NCBI RefSeq assembly: GCF_001422925.1
Contig: NZ_LMNI01000001.1
Span: forward strand, 18,462 to 82,461
DNA from: Microbacterium sp. Leaf288
Lineage (GTDB): Bacteria; Actinomycetota; Actinomycetes; Actinomycetales; Microbacteriaceae
DNA: 64,000 bases
Reading direction: 5' to 3'
The position numbers and the translations under genes are program-made. The stretch's first letter is position 1, and every line of letters starts with the position of its first letter. Of the stretch, positions 16,894-24,010 are shown one piece after another. The notes under the pieces are model-generated. The model saw only the letters and a program-made list of their open reading frames with translations, ran no database searches and was not told the DNA's origin.

Positions 16894-17649
16894 GTGACGA
16901 TCTGGGATCTTCTTGCCCTGTGGAGACGACAATGGGTGGTCACCCTTTTGTGCGTCGCGATGGGAGCATTCGGCGTTGCGCAGGCACGAAATGTGCAGAC
17001 GGTGTACTGGGGGTCGACCTCGGTGGTGATCGTCGCCCCGTACCTGAAGGGTTACCTCACGCCACTTGGTGGCGATGTCATCCCCTTGGCCGGCGTCGTG
17101 GAGAAACTGCTGAACAACGACAGGAATGCGCCGCCGGCGGTCAGTCCCGACGCAAGCATCATCGATCGGGGAATTTACGATGGTGTCGTCGCCGACGTTC
17201 CCGACTACGGCGGACAATGGGCGAAGAACTACACGAATCCGATGATCGTGGTGCAGGCGTCTGCGTCGGACCCCGACACTGTCACGCAGCGGATCGCGGA
17301 AGAGACGGCGCGGATCGATGAGATCCTCGCCACGCTTCAGGCGGACGCGGGGGTTTCCCTGAGGGCGGAGGCCACCAGCCTTGCGCTGCCTCCCACCCCT
17401 GTCGCTGTGCAGGCCAGCGGAGTCGCTTCGCGAGCATTCCTGGCAGCGGTGGTGCTCAGCATCCTGGGAATCCTCATCGTCCCGTTCGGCGCGGACCGGC
17501 TGGCGGTCGCCTACCGAAAGGCGCGACGGTCCCCTGCGGCCCGCCCGCAGGCTCAGGCTCCGGCGTCGAATTCTGCCGGTGATCTGCCCAGCCCCAAGAA
17601 CGCTGCGATGGCGTCGACACCGCGACGAGCCGCCGCGCCGTCGCCGTAG
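16894..17649 (+). CDS. Second Wzz-like membrane protein
   Basis: A 251-residue protein with a transmembrane helix at residues ~14-32 (WVVTLLCVAMGAFGVAQA) and another near residues 180-200 (FLAAVVLSILGILIVPFG) around an external domain. It ends in a Pro/Ala-rich cytoplasmic tail. This matches the topology of Wzz-type chain-length regulators, though the external domain was not recognised further. The GTG at 16894 is chosen because it starts directly before the first helix. It is divergent from the other Wzz-like gene, a feature not expected of a single operon. Its final 97 bp overlap the 3' end of the convergent 2-epimerase gene, so either the low-complexity tail or the overlap itself deserves caution. 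Confidence 0.7.
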   Translation: MTIWDLLALWRRQWVVTLLCVAMGAFGVAQARNVQTVYWGSTSVVIVAPYLKGYLTPLGGDVIPLAGVVEKLLNNDRNAPPAVSPDASIIDRGIYDGVVADVPDYGGQWAKNYTNPMIVVQASASDPDTVTQRIAEETARIDEILATLQADAGVSLRAEATSLALPPTPVAVQASGVASRAFLAAVVLSILGILIVPFGADRLAVAYRKARRSPAARPQAQAPASNSAGDLPSPKNAAMASTPRRAAAPSP

Positions 17650-18731
17650 GGATTGCGTGCCTGAGCCATCGCGTCGTAGGCGGCGGGATCGGCGATCAGA
17701 CGGGAGACTTCGGCCACGATGCACCGCTCGTCTGTGCCCACGAGCTTGGCCGAGCCGGCGGAGACAGCCTCGGGCCGCTCGGTCGTCTCCCGCAGCACCA
17801 GGACCGGCTTGCCCAGGCTGGGCGCCTCCTCCTGAACCCCACCGCTGTCGGTGAGCACGATGGTGCTGCGCTGCAGGGCTTGACAGAAGTCCGGGTAGTC
17901 GAGCGGCTCGGTGACCACGACGCTGTCACAGCCTTCCAACGGCGGCAGGATGGAGTCCCTCACGATCGGATTGCGGTGAGCGGGAAGCAGGACCATCAGT
18001 TCGGGGTGGCGCCGCGAGAGCTCGGCGACCGCCCGGGCCGTACGGCGGATCGGCTCGCCCCAGGACTCGCGTCGATGGCTCGTCACCAGCAGTACCGGAC
18101 GATCCGCGGAGTTTCGCAGAAACTGCGCGAACTGCGGGTCATGCGCCGGGCGGGGAACGCTCGTGACGACCCGGAGGGCGTCGATGACGGTGTTGCCGGT
18201 CACCGTGATGCGTTCGCGCAGCACGTTCTCGAGGAGGAGGTTGTCACGGGCAAGCGATGTCGGAGCCAGGTGCACGTCGGCCAGCTGGGTGGTCAGCCTG
18301 CGGTTCATCTCCTCGGGAAAGGGGTTGTACCTGTTGCTTGTCCGAAGCCCGGCCTCGAGATGCACGACCGGCACCTTCTGGTAGAACGCTGCCAGCGCGG
18401 CTGCGAGAGCCGTCGATGTATCGCCCTGGACGAGGAGTGCCGCAGGCGCCACGTCGTCGATGATGGGCTCGAGGCCGGTCAGCGCCTTCGTCGTGATGCC
18501 ATAGAGCGTCTGCCCGTGGCTCAGGATGTTCAAGTCATAGTCGGGGACGATCTCGAACACTCGGTTGACCTGATCGAGCATTTCTCGATGCTGGCCGGTG
18601 ACGGCCACGACGGGCCGAAGCCGACCATGTCGTTCCATCTCCTTCACGATCGGAGCGACCTTGATCGCTTCCGGGCGGGTGCCGTAGACGATCAGAACCG
18701 GCCTGCGGTGGTCGCGGCCCGACTCGATCAT
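17553..18731 (-). CDS. wecB: UDP-N-acetylglucosamine 2-epimerase (non-hydrolysing)
   Basis: A 392-residue enzyme converting UDP-GlcNAc to UDP-ManNAc. Motifs are YGTRPEAIKVAPI at the N-terminus, VVAVTGQHREMLDQ, VQGDTSTALAAAL, VVHLEAGLRT, LLVTSHRRESWGEP and VLTDSGGVQEEAPSLGKPVLVLR. These cover the UDP and catalytic residues (Asp, Glu and His of the GT-B-like cleft). The length is typical. Its ATG overlaps the upstream dehydrogenase stop by 4 bp, so WecC and WecB are made together, supplying UDP-ManNAcA from UDP-GlcNAc. A role of the WbpI type, on a diacetamido-uronic substrate, is possible given other genes in the locus. The WecB assignment is firm at family level. Confidence 0.9.
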   Translation of the reverse strand: MIESGRDHRRPVLIVYGTRPEAIKVAPIVKEMERHGRLRPVVAVTGQHREMLDQVNRVFEIVPDYDLNILSHGQTLYGITTKALTGLEPIIDDVAPAALLVQGDTSTALAAALAAFYQKVPVVHLEAGLRTSNRYNPFPEEMNRRLTTQLADVHLAPTSLARDNLLLENVLRERITVTGNTVIDALRVVTSVPRPAHDPQFAQFLRNSADRPVLLVTSHRRESWGEPIRRTARAVAELSRRHPELMVLLPAHRNPIVRDSILPPLEGCDSVVVTEPLDYPDFCQALQRSTIVLTDSGGVQEEAPSLGKPVLVLRETTERPEAVSAGSAKLVGTDERCIVAEVSRLIADPAAYDAMAQARNPYGDGAAARRGVDAIAAFLGLGRSPAEFDAGA

Positions 18732-19981
18732 CGCCAGTACCCCCGGGTGTCGAAGACCACCTTGCCTTCGAGCATCGGGCGGCTGATCGACCGGAACGCG
18801 TCATGGTCGACCAGAAGCAGAACGACGTCGGACTGTGCGACGGCAGTGGCGGGCCGCACGAACTGTATGTTCGGAATGCCCGTCAGGCGGCTGGGAAGTC
18901 CTGTCACCATCGGATCAGCGACGTTGATCGTCACGTCCGGCAGCCTGCTCGCCAACAGCTGGACGATGTCGACAGCCGGACTCTCACGTAGGTCGTCGAC
19001 GTTGGCCTTGAAGGTCAGGCCCAAGCAGGCGACTTCTGGCTGACGGAATCGTGACACGCTACGGACGACGTGGTCGACGACGAACTCGGGCTTCGAATCA
19101 TTCACTTCGCGCGCGGTGCGGATGAGCTTCGCCAGTCCAGGAGCCGCACCTACGATGAACCATGGATCCACCGCGATGCAGTGGCCACCCACTCCCGGGC
19201 CCGGCTTGAGGATGTTGACACGAGGGTGATGGTTCGCCATCTTGATCACCTCCCAGACGTCGAGTCCGACCTGGTCGCAGATCATCGAAAGTTCATTGGC
19301 GAAAGCGATGTTCACGTCGCGATACGCGTTTTCGACCAGCTTCGCCATCTCCGCGCTCGCGGCGTCGCAGAGTTGGATCTCCCCCTGGCAGAACACACGG
19401 TAGATTTCCGCCGCTTTCTCCGCGCACTGCTGTGTGATCCCACCGATGACCCTGTCGTTCAGCACCATCTCGACCATGATGGAGCCCGGAAGGACGCGCT
19501 CGGGACAGTGGGCGACGAAGACGTCGGGCTGCGATTCACCCTCACTCGGCAACTTCAGGTCTGGGCGGAGTTCCGCGAGCCATTCGGTGACCGTCTGGGT
19601 CGTTCCGGGCGGAGAGGTGGACTCGATGACCACGATCGCACCCGGATGCAACCGCGGGGCGACGTCGGCCACCGCCGCCTGGACGTAGCCCAGATCAGCC
19701 GTATGGTCCGGCTGGAACGGGGTGGGGACCGCGATGATGTACGCGTCGGCCTCCGGCATCTCCGTCGTCGCGGTGAGGCGCCCGCGGGCCACGACGCCGC
19801 TGAGACTGGTCTCCAGGTCGGGCTCGACGAAGGGAAGTTCGCCTCGAGCGACCATCTCGACGGTTCGCTGGTTGACGTCGACACCGATGACCTGGGTTCC
19901 CTGAGCCGCGAGCATGACGGCCGTCGGCAGCCCGATGTAACCCATCCCCACGACCGCGACGGTGCCATTGAATGACGGCAT
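18728..19981 (-). CDS. wecC: UDP-N-acetyl-D-mannosamine/glucosamine 6-dehydrogenase
   Basis: A 417-residue UDP-sugar 6-dehydrogenase that would oxidise C6 to the uronic acid with two NAD+. It has the N-terminal Rossmann motif VAVVGMGYIGLPTAVML and IGVDVNQRTVEM. The VIESTSPPGTT and FVAHCPERVLPG segments bind substrate, and the catalytic cysteine lies in GPGVGGHCIAVDPWF. The last ~110 residues form the C-terminal UDP-binding domain (ACLGLTFKANVDDLRESPA). These are the marks of the WecC/WbpA branch, more than of UDP-glucose dehydrogenases. The start is ATG at 19981, overlapping the upstream stop in TAATG. The coupling to WecB downstream and WecG upstream points to ManNAcA or a related uronic acid as the product. 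Confidence 0.9.
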   Translation of the reverse strand: MPSFNGTVAVVGMGYIGLPTAVMLAAQGTQVIGVDVNQRTVEMVARGELPFVEPDLETSLSGVVARGRLTATTEMPEADAYIIAVPTPFQPDHTADLGYVQAAVADVAPRLHPGAIVVIESTSPPGTTQTVTEWLAELRPDLKLPSEGESQPDVFVAHCPERVLPGSIMVEMVLNDRVIGGITQQCAEKAAEIYRVFCQGEIQLCDAASAEMAKLVENAYRDVNIAFANELSMICDQVGLDVWEVIKMANHHPRVNILKPGPGVGGHCIAVDPWFIVGAAPGLAKLIRTAREVNDSKPEFVVDHVVRSVSRFRQPEVACLGLTFKANVDDLRESPAVDIVQLLASRLPDVTINVADPMVTGLPSRLTGIPNIQFVRPATAVAQSDVVLLLVDHDAFRSISRPMLEGKVVFDTRGYWR

Positions 19982-20754
19982 TATCTGTTCCAATCCAGCC
20001 TCGAGCGTCTGGGCGATCGAAGGTATTCGCGCGCGACCATCACGATGAATGCTCCATTCGTGCGGAAATACCGCATGAACATCCGCCGTGGTTCCTGGAC
20101 CACTCGGAATGCCCACTCCATCCCCAACTTCTGCCAGATTCGCGGGGCGCGTGCCGTCTTTCCGGCGAGGATGTCGAACGATCCGCCGACGCCGTGCGTG
20201 ACCGGCACCTTCATGACGTTCTGATTCGCGGCGATGAAGGTCTCCTTCTTCGGCGAAGTCATCGCGACGAACAGCATGTCGGGCGAACTGGCGCCGATAT
20301 CCTGTGCAACGGCCGCCGACTCCGCAGCACTGAAGTAGCCGTCGTGGTGCCCGGCGATGCGGGCGTTGGGGTATCGCTGCTCCACGACTTCGACGACGCG
20401 GTCGAGGACCTCGCGGGTTGCCCCCAGCAGATAGACCGAGTACCGCTTCCTGCTCGCAAGGTCGAGGAGATCCTCGAACAGATCGATGCCGGCCACACGC
20501 TCGGGCAGCGGCTGCCCGAGGATGTGGCTCGCCCACACGACGGCTTGGCCGTCGGCGAAGATCTCGTCGCAACTCAGCAGCGCCCGACGAAGCGCCGGGT
20601 CCTTCGCCGCATTGACGATCTTCGCGGCGTTGAGCACGCCGATCTGGTGCGGCTGACGGGACTCGATCGCACGCTCGCACAGCTCGACCGCCTCCACCTC
20701 GGTGGCGGCCAGCACGGGGTACCCGAGAATCTCACGGACGGGCGTATCGGTCAT
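19981..20754 (-). CDS. WecG/TagA/CpsF-family glycosyltransferase (GT26)
   Basis: A 257-residue inverting glycosyltransferase of family GT26. Recognisable blocks are IGVLNAAKIVNAAKDPALR, EIFADGQAVVWAS, LPERVAGIDLFEDLL, VYLLGATREVL and the C-terminal THGVGGSFDILAGKTARAPRIWQKLGMEWAFRV. The aspartate of FADG and basic residues near the C-terminus fit the described active site. Members transfer ManNAcA (WecG) or ManNAc (TagA) to a lipid-linked GlcNAc. The ATG at 20754 overlaps the upstream stop (ATGA). Sitting in one operon with wecC and wecB, it most likely transfers the uronic sugar they produce. The acceptor lipid is inferred. Confidence 0.88.
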   Translation of the reverse strand: MTDTPVREILGYPVLAATEVEAVELCERAIESRQPHQIGVLNAAKIVNAAKDPALRRALLSCDEIFADGQAVVWASHILGQPLPERVAGIDLFEDLLDLASRKRYSVYLLGATREVLDRVVEVVEQRYPNARIAGHHDGYFSAAESAAVAQDIGASSPDMLFVAMTSPKKETFIAANQNVMKVPVTHGVGGSFDILAGKTARAPRIWQKLGMEWAFRVVQEPRRMFMRYFRTNGAFIVMVAREYLRSPRRSRLDWNR

Positions 20755-21878
20755 GCTGCGCTCCTCTGCGGGGAGCCCCACGCGTACAACAGCCAGCCGA
20801 GTTCATACGGTCGGCATTCGTAGTCGATGTGCCCGGGCGGCATGACCCTGTCGAGACCCGGCACGTGCAGGCCCGGCCGGATCGAAGTGGTGAGGGCGCC
20901 GATGGCCCGCGAGGCTTTCACTGCCTCGCGGCGACCGACCTTTCGCCACACGACACCCAGCTCGGGCGCGATCAGCGGCTCCATGCATTCCGGGTGGGTG
21001 GTCAACCAGCCGACACCCCGTTGGACGGCATCCGCGTGATCGTCCCCGCCTGTCTCCGCCAACTCGAGCAGCGCCATCGGGGCCATGCCGTGCTGGTGAA
21101 CCGCGTATACGGGAAAGCCCTCGACCACCGATCCGTCGCGGCGGTCGTAATGCCACCACCACTGTCCGTGGTCGCCTTGCAGATCGACGATGCGCCTCGC
21201 GGTCTCGTTCGCAACTGCCAGGTGCTCCGGCCGGCCGGTGACCGTGTGGAGCCGGGCAAAGGCCTGGATGGGATACACCTGATCGGCGAAGCAGCCTACG
21301 TGGCCACGGACTCCCCGCGCCGGGGGCAGGGTGTGTGCGAACACACCGGCTGTTCCCCGGTATGCGAGAAGTCGTAGTGCCGCGCGGTCCCGAAGGAGGT
21401 CGGCCTCCGCGCCGACCTCCACGGCCGCCATGAGAATCCACGACGCCACGACGGTGTCGACGGCGCCGTCCAGCGCGGTTGCCAACGGGGCGACCAGGCT
21501 GCTGTCCGCAGCGCCCGCAACCTCTGCAGCCGCCCACAGAGAGAGCGCTGCGGCACCCGGCTCGGTCTGCCTGAGCGCAGCCGCCTGGCATTCGAGGGCG
21601 AAGTCAGCGGCCGTCCGCCCATCGAGCGCAGCGCGTTGGACGTCATCAGCCATGCGACCGAGGCCCAGCGCGGCGATCGCGGCATAGCGCAGATTTCGAC
21701 CTTGTGGCTCCAGCCGTGGTCCGTCGGCGCTCGGGAGTCCCCGATACGTCTGGGGCACGTCTGTCACGGTCTGGCCGCCGATCTGGGACAGCCCGCGTAC
21801 GGCAATCTTGAGGAGGTGATCGATGAATGGTTGGGCATTCGGCAGGGCAGCACGCGAGGCCCGGGACACATCGGTCAT
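20751..21878 (-). CDS. Uncharacterised (alpha/alpha)-barrel-like protein of polysaccharide operon
   Basis: This 375-residue soluble protein was not assigned to a named enzyme. It consists almost wholly of helices of 15-20 residues with small-residue turns (AAIAALGLGRMADDVQRAAL, ALSLWAAAEVAGA). It has a Trp/His-rich patch near residue 240-260 (GQWWWHYDRRDGSVVEG, FPVYAVHQHGMAPMALLEL) and an acidic/aromatic end (DYECRPYELGWLLYAWG). The repeated hairpin pattern and Trp-Trp-Trp-His patch resemble (alpha/alpha)6/7 toroid glycan-processing proteins, such as glucuronyl hydrolases and lyases, but no catalytic pair can be named. The ATG at 21878 and the stop at 20751 overlap both neighbours by 4 bp, so it acts with the SDR epimerase and WecG. 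Confidence 0.65.
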   Translation of the reverse strand: MTDVSRASRAALPNAQPFIDHLLKIAVRGLSQIGGQTVTDVPQTYRGLPSADGPRLEPQGRNLRYAAIAALGLGRMADDVQRAALDGRTAADFALECQAAALRQTEPGAAALSLWAAAEVAGAADSSLVAPLATALDGAVDTVVASWILMAAVEVGAEADLLRDRAALRLLAYRGTAGVFAHTLPPARGVRGHVGCFADQVYPIQAFARLHTVTGRPEHLAVANETARRIVDLQGDHGQWWWHYDRRDGSVVEGFPVYAVHQHGMAPMALLELAETGGDDHADAVQRGVGWLTTHPECMEPLIAPELGVVWRKVGRREAVKASRAIGALTTSIRPGLHVPGLDRVMPPGHIDYECRPYELGWLLYAWGSPQRSAA

Positions 21879-22870
21879 GACACGGTCACCCCCCGGCCCG
21901 CTGCGATCTCTTCGCGCAGCGGCCGCCACCATGCGACGAGCTGCCGGAGCCCGTCGTCGATGCCGATCGTCGCCTCGAAGCCGAGGTCGCGCCTCGCCGC
22001 CGACGTATCGGCGAGGCGGCGCACGACGCCGTTCACCGCGCGTTCGGGGCCGTGCTCGACCCCCAGATCGGAGCCCATCGCGCGCAACAGGGCCTCCGCA
22101 AGTTCGAGCAGGCTGGTCTCGGTGCCGCTGGCGATGTTATAGGTCCCCTCGACGACGTCGCTCCGGGCAGCGAGGATGTTGGCCCGCGCGATGTCGGGGA
22201 CGCACACGAAGTCCATCGTCTGCATGCCGTCGCCGAAGATCAGCGGTGGGCTGCCGTCGGCGATGCGCTCCATCCAGCGCACCAGCACCTCCGTGTAGAG
22301 GCCGTGCACGTCCATGCGCGGGCCATACACGTTGAAGTAGCGCAGGAGCACGAAGTCCAGGCCCTGCATCGCCCGGAAGCTACGCACGAGGCCCTCGTTG
22401 AAGGTCTTCGCGGCGCCGTAGAGCGTGTCGTTGTTCTCGTGGTGATGGCGCTCCGATGTCGGGAACTCCTCGGCCATGCCGTACACCGAGGCGCTGGAGG
22501 CCGCGACGAGCTTCCTCACGCGATGCCGCGCCGCGGACTCGACGACGTTGAAGGTGCCGTCGACGAGCACCTCGAGCGCGAGGCGCGGTTCCTCGGCACA
22601 TTGCGTGATTCGGATCGCAGCCTGGTGGAAGACGACGTCCTTGTCGGCGGTCAGGTCGTCGACAAGTCGCGCGTCACGGATGTCGCCGTCGACCAGCTCG
22701 ACCCGGCCGGAGGCCAGCGCGTCGTCGAGATTGGCGCGGCGTCCGCGGACGAGGTTGTCGAGCACGTCGACGTGGGCGACCCCGGCCGCGAGCAGCTGGT
22801 CGACGAGGGTGGATCCGATCGTGCCCGCACCGCCGGTGACGAGGACGCGGGCGCCTTCGAGCTCGGTCAT
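21875..22870 (-). CDS. SDR NAD-dependent nucleotide-sugar epimerase/dehydratase
   Basis: An extended short-chain dehydrogenase of 331 residues. The NAD motif is VLVTGGAGTIGSTLVDQL near the N-terminus, followed by VDVLDNLVRGRRANL and DIRDARLV. SSASVYGMAEEFP and the catalytic YGAAK (Tyr-x-x-x-Lys) are present, then LLRYFNVYGPRMDVHGLY and RMERIADGSPP-like sugar-nucleotide contacts. It resembles UDP-GlcNAc/UDP-Glc 4-epimerases (GalE, WbpP) and related dehydratases. The Ser-x-Ser pair before the Tyr favours an epimerase, but a decarboxylase or 4,6-dehydratase role cannot be excluded. The start overlaps the WlbA-like stop in ATGA. Confidence 0.85.
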   Translation of the reverse strand: MTELEGARVLVTGGAGTIGSTLVDQLLAAGVAHVDVLDNLVRGRRANLDDALASGRVELVDGDIRDARLVDDLTADKDVVFHQAAIRITQCAEEPRLALEVLVDGTFNVVESAARHRVRKLVAASSASVYGMAEEFPTSERHHHENNDTLYGAAKTFNEGLVRSFRAMQGLDFVLLRYFNVYGPRMDVHGLYTEVLVRWMERIADGSPPLIFGDGMQTMDFVCVPDIARANILAARSDVVEGTYNIASGTETSLLELAEALLRAMGSDLGVEHGPERAVNGVVRRLADTSAARRDLGFEATIGIDDGLRQLVAWWRPLREEIAAGRGVTVS

Positions 22871-23928
22871 GCTCCCTGGACTTCCTTGACGAGGGACTGG
22901 ACCGGGCGCGGGGCGCCGTACGCGAGCAGGCTCGCCGAGGCCCCTTCGAGCACCGACAGGACGCGCAGCCCGGCGTCGCCGCTCGTCCGCGCCGGACGCC
23001 CTTCCCGGATCGCACCGGCGAACTCCCCGACCACCGCGGCGAGCGCCTCGCGTTCGGGGAGAGCGGGCGCCCAGGTGTCGCCCAGGCGATAGGAGATGTT
23101 GGCGGCCCGGCTGTCGGCCGTCGCCTTGGACTGCAGCGCGAGGTCGACCCCGCGGTCGTAGACGCTGAGGCGCTGCTGCGGATTCAGGTCGTCCCACACG
23201 AGCGTGCGCTTGGTGCCCCCGATGACCATCTGGCGGATCTTCGTGGGGCTCAGCCAATTGACGTGCACGTGGGCGATGCCGCCGCCCCTCAGAGGCATCG
23301 CGAGGTAGCCGATGCAGGCTCTGCCCGTGGCGAGCGGGTCGGAGCCGTGCGCCGACACCGACGTGACGTCGAGCCCTCCGGGCAGGACGAAGTCCATGAT
23401 CGACAGGTCGTGGGGGGCGAGGTCCCAGAACACGTCGACGTCTGGCTGGATGAGCCCGAGGTTGATGCGCACGCTGTCGACGAAGAGGATCTGACCCAGC
23501 GCACCGTCGTCGATGAGCTCGCGGATCTTCAGCACTGCCGGCGTGTAGCAGTAGGTGTGGTCGGCCATGAGCACCAGGCCGTTGCGGCGCGCGCGCTCGA
23601 CCATCTCGGCACCGCGCTCGCGGGTGTCGGCGACGGGCTTCTCGACGATGACGTGCTTGCCCGCGTCGAGGGCCGCGAGCACGACGGCATGGTGGGTGCG
23701 CGCGGGCGTGGCGATCGCCACTGCGTCGATCGTCGGATCCGCCAGGACCTCCCCGTAGTCCGCACTCACCGGCACTCCGCCGATGCCGTCGGCCACCTGC
23801 AGCGCCCGCGCGACGTCCAGGTCGCAGATCGCTGCCAGCTCCCAGTCCGCCGATGCGCGGAAGTTCCGCGCGAGATTGGGCCCCCAATACCCCGCGCCGA
23901 TCACTGCTGCCCTCAGTCGTTTCGCCAC
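22867..23928 (-). CDS. Gfo/Idh/MocA-family sugar-nucleotide oxidoreductase (WlbA/WbpB-like)
   Basis: A 353-residue NAD(P)-dependent oxidoreductase. The dinucleotide motif is AAVIGAGYWGPNLARNF, followed by AICDLDVARAL, DAVAIATPARTHHAVV and the conserved EKP motif (GKHVIVEKPVAD). The C-terminal alpha/beta substrate domain includes DLAPHDLSIMDFVL, the usual Asp-x-x-x-His active site. The GYWGPNL and VEKP context resembles WlbA/WbpB, which oxidises C3 of UDP-GlcNAcA. GTG at 23928 is chosen; GGGGGTGC lies upstream, while the earlier ATG at 23964 adds 12 residues not seen in the family. It heads the operon coupled down to wecB. The 82 bp between it and the DUF4082 gene upstream contain nothing recognisable. 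Confidence 0.85.
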   Translation of the reverse strand: MAKRLRAAVIGAGYWGPNLARNFRASADWELAAICDLDVARALQVADGIGGVPVSADYGEVLADPTIDAVAIATPARTHHAVVLAALDAGKHVIVEKPVADTRERGAEMVERARRNGLVLMADHTYCYTPAVLKIRELIDDGALGQILFVDSVRINLGLIQPDVDVFWDLAPHDLSIMDFVLPGGLDVTSVSAHGSDPLATGRACIGYLAMPLRGGGIAHVHVNWLSPTKIRQMVIGGTKRTLVWDDLNPQQRLSVYDRGVDLALQSKATADSRAANISYRLGDTWAPALPEREALAAVVGEFAGAIREGRPARTSGDAGLRVLSVLEGASASLLAYGAPRPVQSLVKEVQGA

Positions 23929-24010
23929 CCGAGCACCCCCAATCTCTCCGCCCGGTCCCCACACCAGAGCGCCAGCTCGTTACGAAGCGTTCACCTCATC
24001 CAGGTGTCGT

